Shown here: one piece after another, positions 18,185-26,523 of the stretch | How positions within the stretch are numbered: position 1 is the stretch's first letter | Layout: each line of letters begins with the position of its first letter | Assembly (NCBI GenBank): GCA_017559135.1 | Contig: JAFYSZ010000006.1 | Location: 62,001 to 126,000 of the forward strand | DNA length: 64,000 nt | From: Bacteroidales bacterium | Lineage (GTDB): Bacteria > Bacteroidota > Bacteroidia > Bacteroidales > P3 | Direction: 5' to 3' | Translations under genes and position numbers: made by a program | Notes under the pieces: model-generated | Databases searched by the model: none | Told to the model about the DNA's origin: nothing | Seen by the model: the letters and a program-made list of their open reading frames with translations, nothing else

Positions 18185-18778
18185 TTACAAATAATAAGCG
18201 TTTTTTTCAATTTCTTCTCTTACGCTATCAGGTATTAAATAACGTACTGATTTGTTGTTTCGTATGTTTTCTCTGATTAAAGAAGAAGAAATATCTATCA
18301 TAGGGGCGTTAATCTTGATAACGTTTTTTAAATTTAAAAGTTCACTTTTTTCACATCTCGGACGTGGATAAACAAATATTCTATAATAATCTAATATTGC
18401 TTGATGGTTTTTCCATTTGTGGAAATTCTTTAAGTTGTCTTCGCCAATTATGATTGTAAATTCTTTATCGGCATATTTTTCTTGCAAATAAGTAAGTGTA
18501 TCAATTGTGTAGGAGGGTAGAGGTAAAGAAAATTCTATATCACAAGCACGAAAATCATCGTTGTTTTCAATAGCCTTTTGAACTAAATAGTATCTTGCTC
18601 TATTATCTAAAAGATTGCTTCTTTCTTTAAATGGATTTTGTGGACTGACAACAAACCAAATCAAATCCAAATCGGAGTTTTCTAAAATTTGTTGTGCCAA
18701 AATCAAATGTCCGTTATGAATTGGATTAAAACTCCCAAAGTATAAACCTATCTTTTTATTGTATGTTTTCTTTGTCAT
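18185..18778 (-). CDS. nadD: Nicotinate-nucleotide adenylyltransferase
   Basis: Joins nicotinate mononucleotide and ATP to make deamido-NAD in NAD synthesis. The 197 residues show the nucleotidyltransferase motif GLYFGSFNPIHNGHL (11-25), the substrate-binding SPQNPFK, and the C-terminal ISSSLIRENI motif. Length and motifs fit NadD rather than CoaD, which is separate at 58543. Its promoter (minus strand, TACATTTG at 18803-18810) has a 21-bp-family repeat copy in the spacer and is divergent from the promoter of the next gene. rpoD follows on the same strand. Confidence 0.95.
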   Translation of the reverse strand: MTKKTYNKKIGLYFGSFNPIHNGHLILAQQILENSDLDLIWFVVSPQNPFKERSNLLDNRARYYLVQKAIENNDDFRACDIEFSLPLPSYTIDTLTYLQEKYADKEFTIIIGEDNLKNFHKWKNHQAILDYYRIFVYPRPRCEKSELLNLKNVIKINAPMIDISSSLIRENIRNNKSVRYLIPDSVREEIEKNAYYL

Positions 18779-18802
18779 AGTTATTTTTCTAAAAATTCAT
18801 TG

Positions 18803-18824
18803 CAAATGTAAAAATATTTCTTTG
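18803..18824 (-). promoter_or_regulatory. nadD promoter with embedded repeat
   Basis: On the minus strand CAAAGAAATATTTT starts at 18824 and is followed directly by TACATTTG (18810 down to 18803). The C lies exactly 14 bases before TA, as at four plus-strand promoters in this window. Confidence 0.7.
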
Positions 18825-18840
18825 TTTTATTCTCTCAAAG

Positions 18841-18862
18841 CAAAGAAATATTATTATCTTTG
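18841..18862 (+). promoter_or_regulatory. Promoter of the thioredoxin-like protein gene with embedded repeat
   Basis: CAAAGAAATATTAT is followed directly by TATCTTTG (18855-18862). Another family site, CTTTG at 18820, is exactly 21 bases upstream of 18841 and belongs to the divergent nadD promoter copy. The two promoters therefore share one two-unit array. Confidence 0.7.
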
Positions 18863-18895
18863 CCTAAGTTTTTTTTAATGAAACTTTATTTTGGT

Positions 18896-20284
18896 ATGAA
18901 AAGATTGTTTTTTATTATATTATTGTTTTCAAGTGTTTTTGTTTATTCTCAAAATGTTAGAGTAAATTTAACGGGTAAGGGATTGGAAAACAGAAAGGTG
19001 AAATTGTCTGTGGTCGAGGATAGAATTTCTCTTTTACAGACGGAAAAAAGTGTGCAAACTGTTGCTGCGGGTGATAGTGTTGTGAATTTTGCTCTTGTTT
19101 TAGATGGTGTGAGTGAGCTTGTGCTTAGTGTAGATGCGTATTCTTATTCTTTTTTGGCTCAACCTGGTAATATTTATGAGTTAAATCTTAAAGATTTTAA
19201 TTTTAATCTTGCAGATTCTTTTAATGTTTTGATGTATAGAGTGGAGTTGCCAATAGAGATTCTTAGTCCTGAAAATGAATTAACTGCAAAGATTATAAAA
19301 TATGATTATGATGTTCAATCTTATCTTTTAAATAATAAGAGAAAACTTTATCCTATGCGTGATAGTCTTGCAATTGCAGGATTGTATGAGTTGAAGAATC
19401 AGTTTTTGCAGGGAGAGGATAAGTCTTCTTATTTTTATAATTATGTGGAGTATGAGTTTGCTGCTTTGGAAAGAAGTCTCTCTATAAGAAATTATAATAA
19501 ACTTAGAAATAACCTCTTTATTGATAAGCCTATTCTTTATCATAATGTTGGTTATATGGATTGTTTTAATAATGTTTTTGATCATTATTTTTCAAAAGGT
19601 AACAAATTTGTGTCTCAAAGTGAGATTGAGTTTTGGCTTAATACTCACAATCATATTGATTTTTTAGATGCCTTAGGTAAGGACTCGGTTTTGAGAAATG
19701 AAAAGTTTAGGGAGTTGGTTTTTATAAAGGGCTTGAAGGATATTTACACAGATGGAACTTTTGAAAAGGCTGATGTGATAAAGCTTTTGGAGGCTTTGGC
19801 AAAGCAAACTAAGTTTGAAGAGCATAGAAAGATTGCTTTGAATACGGTTGAGGCGTTGTTGTCGATTTCTTTTTCCGGAAAGGAGTTCGCTAATTTTGTT
19901 TTGAAGAATGTTACTGATGAACTTGTTAATTTGTCTCAGTATAATGACAAGCCTTTGGTGTTGAATTTTGTGAAATTGAATGATGTGGAGTCAAAAAGAG
20001 AAATGGAGGTTGTTCATGCTCTTTATGATAGTGTGAAAACTAATTGTAATATTGTAACGATTAGTTGTGATAGAAATTTAGATGCTTTATATAATTTTGT
20101 GAAAAATACAAAAGTTGGTAGTAAGTATCAATGGCAAATGTTACATTTTGATGGTAATTATGATTTGCTTGAATATTATAAGGTGAAAGCCTTTCCTATG
20201 TTTATTTTAATTTCAAAAGAGGGTAAAATTCTTGAAAATCCTATGCGAAATCCGAGTGAGGGTAGCTTGTTAAGGTTTTTTTGA
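18896..20284 (+). CDS. Exported thioredoxin-fold protein lacking the CxxC pair
   Basis: A 462-residue exported protein. ATG 18896 starts a good signal peptide (MKRLFFIILLFSSVFVYSQ); starts at 18860 (TTG in the promoter) and 18878 are less likely. The N-terminal ~110 residues resemble the small beta domain found before TlpA-like thioredoxin domains in Bacteroidota, and a long helical middle follows. The last ~110 residues keep the thioredoxin pattern (PLVLNFVKLN, NIVTISCDRN, the cis-Pro region KAFPMFILISKEGKIL), but the position of the WCxxC motif reads KLNDVESKREM, so the catalytic cysteines are missing. It may be a non-catalytic periplasmic binding or scaffold protein. Its stop codon overlaps the convergent xerD gene by 15 bases. 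Confidence 0.72.
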   Translation: MKRLFFIILLFSSVFVYSQNVRVNLTGKGLENRKVKLSVVEDRISLLQTEKSVQTVAAGDSVVNFALVLDGVSELVLSVDAYSYSFLAQPGNIYELNLKDFNFNLADSFNVLMYRVELPIEILSPENELTAKIIKYDYDVQSYLLNNKRKLYPMRDSLAIAGLYELKNQFLQGEDKSSYFYNYVEYEFAALERSLSIRNYNKLRNNLFIDKPILYHNVGYMDCFNNVFDHYFSKGNKFVSQSEIEFWLNTHNHIDFLDALGKDSVLRNEKFRELVFIKGLKDIYTDGTFEKADVIKLLEALAKQTKFEEHRKIALNTVEALLSISFSGKEFANFVLKNVTDELVNLSQYNDKPLVLNFVKLNDVESKREMEVVHALYDSVKTNCNIVTISCDRNLDALYNFVKNTKVGSKYQWQMLHFDGNYDLLEYYKVKAFPMFILISKEGKILENPMRNPSEGSLLRFF

Positions 20285-21193
20285 TCTGTTTTTGTTTAAT
20301 TCTTGATAGTGTGGGTGATAAAGCATAAGTGTTTCTCTTAGATGCAGGGTGTCTAAGTGGGTGTATATTTCTGTGGAAACTACACTTGAATGTCCCATCA
20401 TTTCTTTTACTGCTATTAAATTGGCTCCTCCTTTTATTAAGGCTGAGGCAAAACTGTGTCTTAGTATGTGTGGGTGAATGTTTTTCTTTATTCCTGCTTC
20501 TTTGGCTATGGTTTTGATTGCTTGAAATACGTATTGACGTGTTAGTTGTTTTCCTCTTTTATTAAGGAATATAATGTCGTTGGATTTGGAATCAATGTTT
20601 GGTAGTTTGCTTCTGTGATTTTTTATGTAAAGTCTTAGTAATTTTAATGCTTTTTCGCCAATTGGAACAAGGCGTTCTTTGTTGCCTTTTCCTATTACTT
20701 TAATGTATTCGTATTTATAGTAAATGTCTCCTTTTTTTAGGTTTAATAGTTCACTTATTCTAAGTCCGCAAGCGTATAATACTTCAATTATGACACTGTC
20801 TCTAAAACCGTGGTAGGTGCTTTTGTCAATTACTGAAAGCATTTTTTGGATTTCTTCGTGAGAAAGAACGACAGGCAAAAGTTTTTCAATGCGAGAGGTT
20901 TCTAATAAGTCGCAAGGATTTTGTGTTATGCGATCTGTCATTATTAAAAAACGAAAATAGGCTCTTATTCCGCTGATTATTCTTCTTGTACTGCTGTTTT
21001 TTAGATTTATTTGCCAGAGAAATTCTTCTAAATGTTTCAATTCTACTGTGTGAATAGTGATTTCGGGATAGTTTTTATTCATAAAATCGAAGAATTTATT
21101 GCAATCCCTTTGGTATGCCTCAAATGTGTTGCTTGAAAGTGAGCGTTCAAAAAGTATATAGCTTTTAAAATCGTTTAAATCCTCTCCCCACAT
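20270..21193 (-). CDS. xerD: Tyrosine recombinase XerD-like
   Basis: A site-specific recombinase that resolves chromosome dimers at dif with its XerC-type partner. The 307 residues include an N-terminal SAM-like domain (about 5-90) and a catalytic domain. All expected residues are visible: Arg145 (ACGLRISELL), Lys169 (IGKGNKERLVPI), His242 and Arg245 (HILRHSFAS), His268 (MMGHSS) and the nucleophile Tyr277 (TEIYTHL). It lacks phage-integrase extras, and its neighbours are housekeeping genes, so it is chromosomal. It is 16 bases downstream of mtgA. Choosing XerD over XerC rests on overall likeness. Confidence 0.88.
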   Translation of the reverse strand: MWGEDLNDFKSYILFERSLSSNTFEAYQRDCNKFFDFMNKNYPEITIHTVELKHLEEFLWQINLKNSSTRRIISGIRAYFRFLIMTDRITQNPCDLLETSRIEKLLPVVLSHEEIQKMLSVIDKSTYHGFRDSVIIEVLYACGLRISELLNLKKGDIYYKYEYIKVIGKGNKERLVPIGEKALKLLRLYIKNHRSKLPNIDSKSNDIIFLNKRGKQLTRQYVFQAIKTIAKEAGIKKNIHPHILRHSFASALIKGGANLIAVKEMMGHSSVVSTEIYTHLDTLHLRETLMLYHPHYQELNKNRSKKP

Positions 21194-21209
21194 TGTTTTT
21201 TATTGAATT

Positions 21210-21869
21210 TTATTCAAATTTTACGGGACCTATGTTATTCATTAAACGCATAATTTTGTTTGCTCTGCGATTTAAATACTTGGTTGGGTGAGCGGGATTG
21301 CGTTTTAGGGGACTTGGAAGTGCTGCGGCAATGAGTGCGGATTGTCGTTTTGTGAGTTTTTTTGCTGAACGATTGAAATAGTGTTGTGAGGCGGCTTCTA
21401 TTCCGTATATTCCATCACCATATTCTATTACATTAAGGTAAACTTCCATTATTCTTTCTTTTGACCAAAAGGTTTCTATTAAAAAGGTGTACCAAACTTC
21501 TAATCCTTTTCGTAAATAACTCCTTCCATTCCATAAAAATACGTTTTTAGCAGTTTGTTGCGAGATTGTGCTTGCTCCACGCATTGGTTTGTTCTTGCGT
21601 TTCGATTCTTCTACTGCTATTTTAATCTGTTCAAAGTCAAATCCAGAGTGTGATAGAAATAAATTGTCTTCTGAGGCAACTACGGCTTGAATTATGTTTG
21701 GTGAAATTTCGTCTATATCGACCCATTGACGTTCTACTTTGCTTGGTCGTTGCATCATAAGAATTGTAATCGGGGGATTGATTACTATATAAGCCACAGT
21801 GAGCAATATGCTAAGGCATATATAAGATAGAATAAAGATTCCAATATATTTTAAGGCTTTTTTAAACAT
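21210..21869 (-). CDS. mtgA: Monofunctional peptidoglycan glycosyltransferase
   Basis: Polymerises lipid II into glycan strands at the outer face of the inner membrane. One N-terminal membrane segment (about 8-31) precedes a GT51 domain. It has the catalytic motif [14 protein letters not shown] (Glu67), the [13 protein letters not shown] motif, and the [18 protein letters not shown] segment that binds the donor. No transpeptidase domain follows, so it is the 219-residue monofunctional type rather than a class A penicillin-binding protein. Its start is 54 bases from the divergent bamD start. Confidence 0.94.
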   Translation of the reverse strand: MFKKALKYIGIFILSYICLSILLTVAYIVINPPITILMMQRPSKVERQWVDIDEISPNIIQAVVASEDNLFLSHSGFDFEQIKIAVEESKRKNKPMRGASTISQQTAKNVFLWNGRSYLRKGLEVWYTFLIETFWSKERIMEVYLNVIEYGDGIYGIEAASQHYFNRSAKKLTKRQSALIAAALPSPLKRNPAHPTKYLNRRANKIMRLMNNIGPVKFE

Positions 21870-21886
21870 TGTTCTTTAAATTTTGC

Positions 21887-21916
21887 TTGCAAAAATACAA
21901 AATTGTTGTATCTTTG
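21887..21916 (+). promoter_or_regulatory. bamD operon promoter
   Basis: TTG at 21887-21889, exactly 19 bases, then TATCTTTG at 21909-21916. The predicted start point is at or within a base or two of the bamD ATG (21924), so the mRNA may be leaderless. Confidence 0.8.
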
Positions 21917-21923
21917 CAAAATT

Positions 21924-22733
21924 ATGAAAAAAGCATTCTATATAATATGTACATTAGTTCTGTTTGCTTCTTGTGCTTCTACGAGCAAGCATAACAAACT
22001 TTTGAAAAGCAATGATCAAAACGCAAAGTATGAAGCGGCAATGAAGGCTTATGAAAAAGGAGACTATATGCACGCTAATCAATTGTTTGAAAATCTCTTG
22101 CTTTATTCGAGAGGAAGAGATATGTCTGAGAAAGTGAATTTGTATTATGCAAAAAGTTTGTTAGGAAGTAAAGATTACTATTCGGCAGGTTATCAGTTTG
22201 AGAGTTTTGTTAAATGGTTTCCTTATTCGCAATATGCAGAGGAAGCATTGTTTCAAGCTGCTTATTGTAAATATTTGGAGTCGCCTGAAACGTCTTTGGA
22301 TCAAACTTTGACAAAACAGTCAATAAATGCTTTTCAAGAGTATATTGAAAAATATCCTAAGAGCGAAAGGGTCGCAGAGGCAAATAAATTGATGGATAAA
22401 TTGCGTGAAAAGTTAATTGAAAAAGATTATCAAAATGCTTATAATTACTATAAAACTATGCAGTATCAGGCGGCTTGTGTGAGTTTCAAAAATTTTTTGA
22501 ATGATTATCCTGATTTGACTGAAAAAAGAGAAGATGCTATGTATTATATAGTGCTTGCAGGTTATGAATTTGCACGTAATAGTGTTGAGAATAAGTTGAA
22601 AGAAAGATACGAAACTGTTATCTTGGATTATGAACGATATTCTGTTGTTTTTTCTAATATGAAAGATAAGAAAAAACAAGAACAATTGAAGAAAATTTAT
22701 AATGAATCAAAAATAATATACAATGGATTATAA
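21924..22733 (+). CDS. bamD: Outer-membrane assembly lipoprotein BamD
   Basis: A lipoprotein of the BAM complex, which inserts beta-barrels into the outer membrane. ATG 21924 is chosen; the upstream TTG at 21903 lies in the promoter. The 269-residue protein begins with a lipoprotein signal ending LFASC (about 14-18). TPR-like repeats follow (YEKGDYMHANQLFENLL, KDYYSAGYQFESFVKWFPYSQYAEEALF, YPKSERVAEANKLM), as in the YfiO family. It overlaps rpoZ by 11 bases. The order bamD-rpoZ-coaBC-DUF4835 is conserved in Bacteroidota. Confidence 0.93.
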   Translation: MKKAFYIICTLVLFASCASTSKHNKLLKSNDQNAKYEAAMKAYEKGDYMHANQLFENLLLYSRGRDMSEKVNLYYAKSLLGSKDYYSAGYQFESFVKWFPYSQYAEEALFQAAYCKYLESPETSLDQTLTKQSINAFQEYIEKYPKSERVAEANKLMDKLREKLIEKDYQNAYNYYKTMQYQAACVSFKNFLNDYPDLTEKREDAMYYIVLAGYEFARNSVENKLKERYETVILDYERYSVVFSNMKDKKKQEQLKKIYNESKIIYNGL

Positions 22734-23073
22734 GAGAACAAAGGCTGATACGAGTATTAAAACAAGAAATTTAAATGACTTCGATACAATGACAGGCAAT
22801 CTTTACGAAACAATTGCTATGTTGAGTAAACGTTCTGATCAAATATCGGCTGATTTAAAGCAAGAATTGTACAAGAAAATTGAAGATTTTGCTGTTGCAA
22901 CAGATTCTTTGGACGAAATACACGAAAATAAGGAGCAAATTGAATTAGCAAAGTTCTATGAACAACTTCCAAAACCTTATCTTATTGCAATAAAGGAGTA
23001 TATGGACGATAAATTAGTCTATAAAAATCCTACTACAAAGGTGGGAATGGAAGAGAATAAAGATTTAAAATAA
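22723..23073 (+). CDS. rpoZ: DNA-directed RNA polymerase omega subunit
   Basis: The small assembly subunit of RNA polymerase in its Bacteroidota form (116 residues). The segment FDTMTGNLYETIAMLSKRSDQIS corresponds to the conserved omega helix that wraps the beta-prime C-terminus. The acidic middle and LPKPYLIAIKEYMDDKLVYKNP are typical of the phylum. The start lies inside the end of bamD and coaBC follows after 12 bases, so the genes are cotranscribed. Confidence 0.9.
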   Translation: MDYKRTKADTSIKTRNLNDFDTMTGNLYETIAMLSKRSDQISADLKQELYKKIEDFAVATDSLDEIHENKEQIELAKFYEQLPKPYLIAIKEYMDDKLVYKNPTTKVGMEENKDLK

Positions 23074-23085
23074 AAGCTTTTCGAT

Positions 23086-24270
23086 ATGAATTTAAGAGTT
23101 GTTGTTGCAATAAGCGGTGGAATAGCTGCTTATAAGGTGCCGTTACTTATACGAATGCTGAAAAAAGCTGGTTGTGAAGTAAAGGTTGTTGTAACGGAAA
23201 ATGCTCTTGAATTTGTTACAATTACAACTCTTCAAACGCTTTCACAGAATCCAGTGTATAGTGAAATGTTTGCTGAAAAAAAATCTGATTTTACTCAACA
23301 TATTGCTTTGGCAGATTGGGCTGACGTGTATATTGTGGCTCCTGCTACGGCAAATGTTATCGGAAAATATGCAAACGGAATAGCAGATGATTGTTTGACA
23401 ACTACTTTGTTGGCGTTTGATAAGATAGTTTTCTTTGCTCCTGCTATGAATACTAAGATGTATCATAATAAAGTGGTGCAGGACAATATTGAAAAGTTGA
23501 AATCTTTGGGTGTAAATATAATTTTACCTGAGAAAGGCGAATTGGCTTGTGGCGTTGTCGGTGATGGAAGAATGGTAGAGCCTGAAACTATTTTTGCAAC
23601 GTTAGAAAGTTTTGTTGAACAATCACAAGCATATAAAGGAAAGAAGGTTTGTATTACCGCGGGTCCTACCTACGAACAAATAGATGCTGTTCGCTTTATA
23701 GGAAACTATTCTTCTGGAAGAATGGGGTTTGAGTTAGCAAAAGTCTTTGCAGAAAAAGGAGCAGAGGTAAGTCTTATTACAGGACCAACTCAACAAACAA
23801 TTGAGCATTGCAATGTGAAAAGGTTTGATGTTAAGAATGCAGCTCAAATGTACGATAAGACAGTGGAATGTTTTGAAAATTGTGATATTGCAATTCTTTC
23901 TGCTGCGGTTGCAGACTATACTCCAAAATCCACTTTTGATACAAAATTAAAGAAAAAGACTGATAGCTTAGTTGTAGAACTTGTTCCGACAAAAGATATT
24001 CTTGCAGAATTGGGTAGGAGAAAAAAAGAAAATCAAGTTTTAGTTGGTTTCGCTTTGGAAACCGATAACGAGTTGGAAAATGCAAAAGAAAAACTTAATA
24101 GAAAGAATCTTGATTTTATAGTTTTGAACTCATTAAAAGATGCAGGCGCTGGTTTCAATGTTTCAACCAATAAAGTAACAATCATAGATGCTAAGGGTGA
24201 AATTTATAATTCTGAATTAAAGTCCAAATATGAAATTGCATTAGATATTTCCGAAAAAATATTGTCTTAA
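23086..24270 (+). CDS. coaBC: Bifunctional phosphopantothenoylcysteine decarboxylase/ligase
   Basis: Performs two steps of coenzyme A synthesis: it joins 4'-phosphopantothenate with cysteine, then decarboxylates the product. The N-terminal flavoprotein (CoaC) domain spans about 1-175, with SGGIAAYK near the start, His72 in QHIALADWAD, PAMNTKMY, and the active-site Cys155 in ELACGVVGDGRM. The CoaB ligase domain begins near 184 (ITAGPTYEQIDAVRFIGNYSSGRMG) and ends with LKKKTDS and LVGFALET motifs. At 394 residues it is full length. Its stop codon overlaps the ATG of the next gene by one base. Confidence 0.97.
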   Translation: MNLRVVVAISGGIAAYKVPLLIRMLKKAGCEVKVVVTENALEFVTITTLQTLSQNPVYSEMFAEKKSDFTQHIALADWADVYIVAPATANVIGKYANGIADDCLTTTLLAFDKIVFFAPAMNTKMYHNKVVQDNIEKLKSLGVNIILPEKGELACGVVGDGRMVEPETIFATLESFVEQSQAYKGKKVCITAGPTYEQIDAVRFIGNYSSGRMGFELAKVFAEKGAEVSLITGPTQQTIEHCNVKRFDVKNAAQMYDKTVECFENCDIAILSAAVADYTPKSTFDTKLKKKTDSLVVELVPTKDILAELGRRKKENQVLVGFALETDNELENAKEKLNRKNLDFIVLNSLKDAGAGFNVSTNKVTIIDAKGEIYNSELKSKYEIALDISEKILS

Positions 24271-25175
24271 TGAAAAGGTTTCTTGTTTTTTGTTTTGCTT
24301 CTCTTTTTCTTTTCTCTGCTTTTTCGCAAGAGTTTAGGGTGAGTGTGAGTGTTAATTCAACGCAATTACAATCTTCGGATAGAGAAGTTTTTCAACAAAT
24401 ACAAGAATTATTAAACGAGTTTGTCAATGAAAGAAAGTGGAGTGATATTATTTACGAGGAATTCGAGAAAATAGAAGGCTCTATTTCAATTACAATAACC
24501 GAACACAGCACTCAGGAAGATTTTAAAGGCGATATAAATATTCAATTAAGACGTCCTGTCTATGGTTCTACCTATACAACAACGCTTTTAAATACGCAAG
24601 AACAGAATTTTACATTTAAATTTATTCAAGGTCAGTCTTTGGAGTTTGATCAAAACAATTACACTAATAATTTGGTGTCTACCATAGCATTTTATTTATA
24701 TTATTTTTTAGCTCTTGATGCTGATAGTTTTGAATTAAATAGTGGTAATAAGTATTTTACTATTTGTCAAAATATTGTTACGGCTTCTCAACGTTCGGCC
24801 TCAAAAGGTTGGAAGAGAGCAGAGGATAATAAAAATAAATATTGGATGATAGAAAACTATACCAACACTACGTATAGATATATTCGTGAGGCAAGTTATC
24901 AATATCATCGTTTAGGATTAGATATGATGCAAGGTGAAAGTCAAGCCGAAGCAAGAAATAATATAATAGAGGGTTTGGAAAATGTTAAACGTGCACATAG
25001 AGAAAAATCTGACTTAGTTGTAGTGAAACAATTCTTAGATGCAAAGTCAGATGAAATAGTTAATATTTTTAAAGGTGCTCCTCAAAATGAGAAATCAAGG
25101 GTAGTGGATTTGATGAAAGTAATTGACCCTGCCAATACAAATAAATACGAACAAATATTACAACAAGGACAATAA
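24270..25175 (+). CDS. DUF4835 family exported protein
   Basis: A 301-residue protein with a signal peptide (about 1-19, ending SAFSQ). It fits the DUF4835 family found after coaBC in Bacteroidota: NSTQLQSSDREVFQQIQ near the start, TTLLNTQEQNFTF in the middle, LVSTIAFYLYYFLALDADSF, and a helical C-terminus. The biochemical role is unknown; a periplasmic place and constant link to bamD and coaBC suggest envelope upkeep. It overlaps coaBC by one base. In many relatives recN follows, but here an aminotransferase does. Confidence 0.85.
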   Translation: MKRFLVFCFASLFLFSAFSQEFRVSVSVNSTQLQSSDREVFQQIQELLNEFVNERKWSDIIYEEFEKIEGSISITITEHSTQEDFKGDINIQLRRPVYGSTYTTTLLNTQEQNFTFKFIQGQSLEFDQNNYTNNLVSTIAFYLYYFLALDADSFELNSGNKYFTICQNIVTASQRSASKGWKRAEDNKNKYWMIENYTNTTYRYIREASYQYHRLGLDMMQGESQAEARNNIIEGLENVKRAHREKSDLVVVKQFLDAKSDEIVNIFKGAPQNEKSRVVDLMKVIDPANTNKYEQILQQGQ

Positions 25176-25197
25176 AATAATTAAAAAATAAAATAAT

Positions 25198-26517
25198 ATG
25201 CAAAATATACCATTTAACAGAGCATTAGTCGATGAGATTATTGCTAAGAACAAAATCAAAAGTGTAGGTGCTGCTTCTATTAGAGAAGTGAAAAAAATCA
25301 TAGATGAAGTAGAAGCTGCAACCGGAGAAAAGTTTGTGAGAATGGAAATGGGTATTCCTGGAATCCCAGCAGTACAAATAGGAGTTGATGCAGAGATAGA
25401 AGCATTGAAAAAAGGTTGTGCTGCAATTTATCCAGACATATATGGAACAAAAGAATTGAAACACGAAACAGCTCTTTTCGTTAAAAATTTCCTTGATGTA
25501 GAAGTGGAAGACGATGCTTGTGTTCCAACAGTAGGAAGTATGCAAGCAAGTTTTGCAGCTTTTATGACAATCGCAAGAATGGACGAAAAGAAGAATAAAA
25601 TCTTGTTTATCGATCCAGGATTCCCTGTTCAAAAACAACAATGTAATATTTTAGGAATAGAAACTTTACACTTTGATGTTTATGATTACAGAGGAGAAAA
25701 ATTAGAAGCTAAATTAGAAGAATATCTTGCAACAGGAGAAGTTGCAGCGATGATTTACTCTTCTCCAAACAATCCTGCTTGGTTCTCATTCAACGAACAA
25801 GAACTTCAAATCATAGCAAAAGTAGCAAATAAATACGATGTTATTGTTTTAGAAGACTTAGCATATTTCGGAATGGACTTCCGTAAAGATTATTCTAAGC
25901 CAGGTGTTGCTCCATATCAGCCAACTGTTGCAAAATGGGCAAAGAAATTCGTTTTAATGATTTCAGGTAGTAAAGCATTTTCTTATGCAGGACAACGTAT
26001 TGCGGTAATGATTATCAGCAAAGACTTATTTGAAATGAAAACCGACTATATGAAGAAATACTTTACACAAGATTGTTTCGGTCGTGCAATCATTTTCGGT
26101 TCTCTTTACGCATTAACATCAGGAACTGCTTTCTCTCCACAATATGCTTTAACAGCAATTTTCAAGGCTTGTAACGATGGCTCATATAACTTCACAGAAC
26201 CATTGAAGGAATATGGAAGAAAAGCAGAGCAAATGAAGAAAGCTTTGGTGGAAAACGGATTTAAGATTGTTTATGATAAGGATTTAGATGTTGATGTAGC
26301 AGATGGATTCTATTTCACATTCTCTTATCCAGGATTTACAGGCGAAGAATTATTAAGTGAAATGGCTTACTATGGAGTAAGTGCAATTTCTTTAAGCATT
26401 TGTAGAAGTACAAGAATAGAAGGAGTAAGAGCGTGCGTTTCTTTGGTACCTAATGAAATGATTCCTGTATTTGCTCAAAGAGTTAAGAAGTTCCACGAAG
26501 ACCACCCAATTAAATAA
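25198..26517 (+). CDS. PLP-dependent class I/II aminotransferase
   Basis: A 439-residue fold-type I enzyme that transfers amino groups between an amino acid and a 2-oxo acid. The PLP-binding lysine is Lys259 in SGSKAFSYAGQR. PTVGSMQASFAAF, the SSPNNPAWFSF segment and LEDLAYFGMDF (the aspartate facing the pyridine nitrogen) are visible, and a conserved arginine appears near LSICRSTRIEGVRACVS. The N-terminus VGAASIREVKKI resembles a subgroup common in anaerobic Bacteroidota. The substrate cannot be read from sequence. Strong codon regularity suggests high expression. It is followed after six bases by the methyltransferase gene. Confidence 0.85.
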   Translation: MQNIPFNRALVDEIIAKNKIKSVGAASIREVKKIIDEVEAATGEKFVRMEMGIPGIPAVQIGVDAEIEALKKGCAAIYPDIYGTKELKHETALFVKNFLDVEVEDDACVPTVGSMQASFAAFMTIARMDEKKNKILFIDPGFPVQKQQCNILGIETLHFDVYDYRGEKLEAKLEEYLATGEVAAMIYSSPNNPAWFSFNEQELQIIAKVANKYDVIVLEDLAYFGMDFRKDYSKPGVAPYQPTVAKWAKKFVLMISGSKAFSYAGQRIAVMIISKDLFEMKTDYMKKYFTQDCFGRAIIFGSLYALTSGTAFSPQYALTAIFKACNDGSYNFTEPLKEYGRKAEQMKKALVENGFKIVYDKDLDVDVADGFYFTFSYPGFTGEELLSEMAYYGVSAISLSICRSTRIEGVRACVSLVPNEMIPVFAQRVKKFHEDHPIK

Positions 26518-26523
26518 GCATAA

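Noticed and set aside
25225-25641. 138-residue Cys/Phe-rich minus-strand frame
   Set aside because: It lies wholly antisense to the well-supported aminotransferase, and its composition is that of a reversed coding strand.
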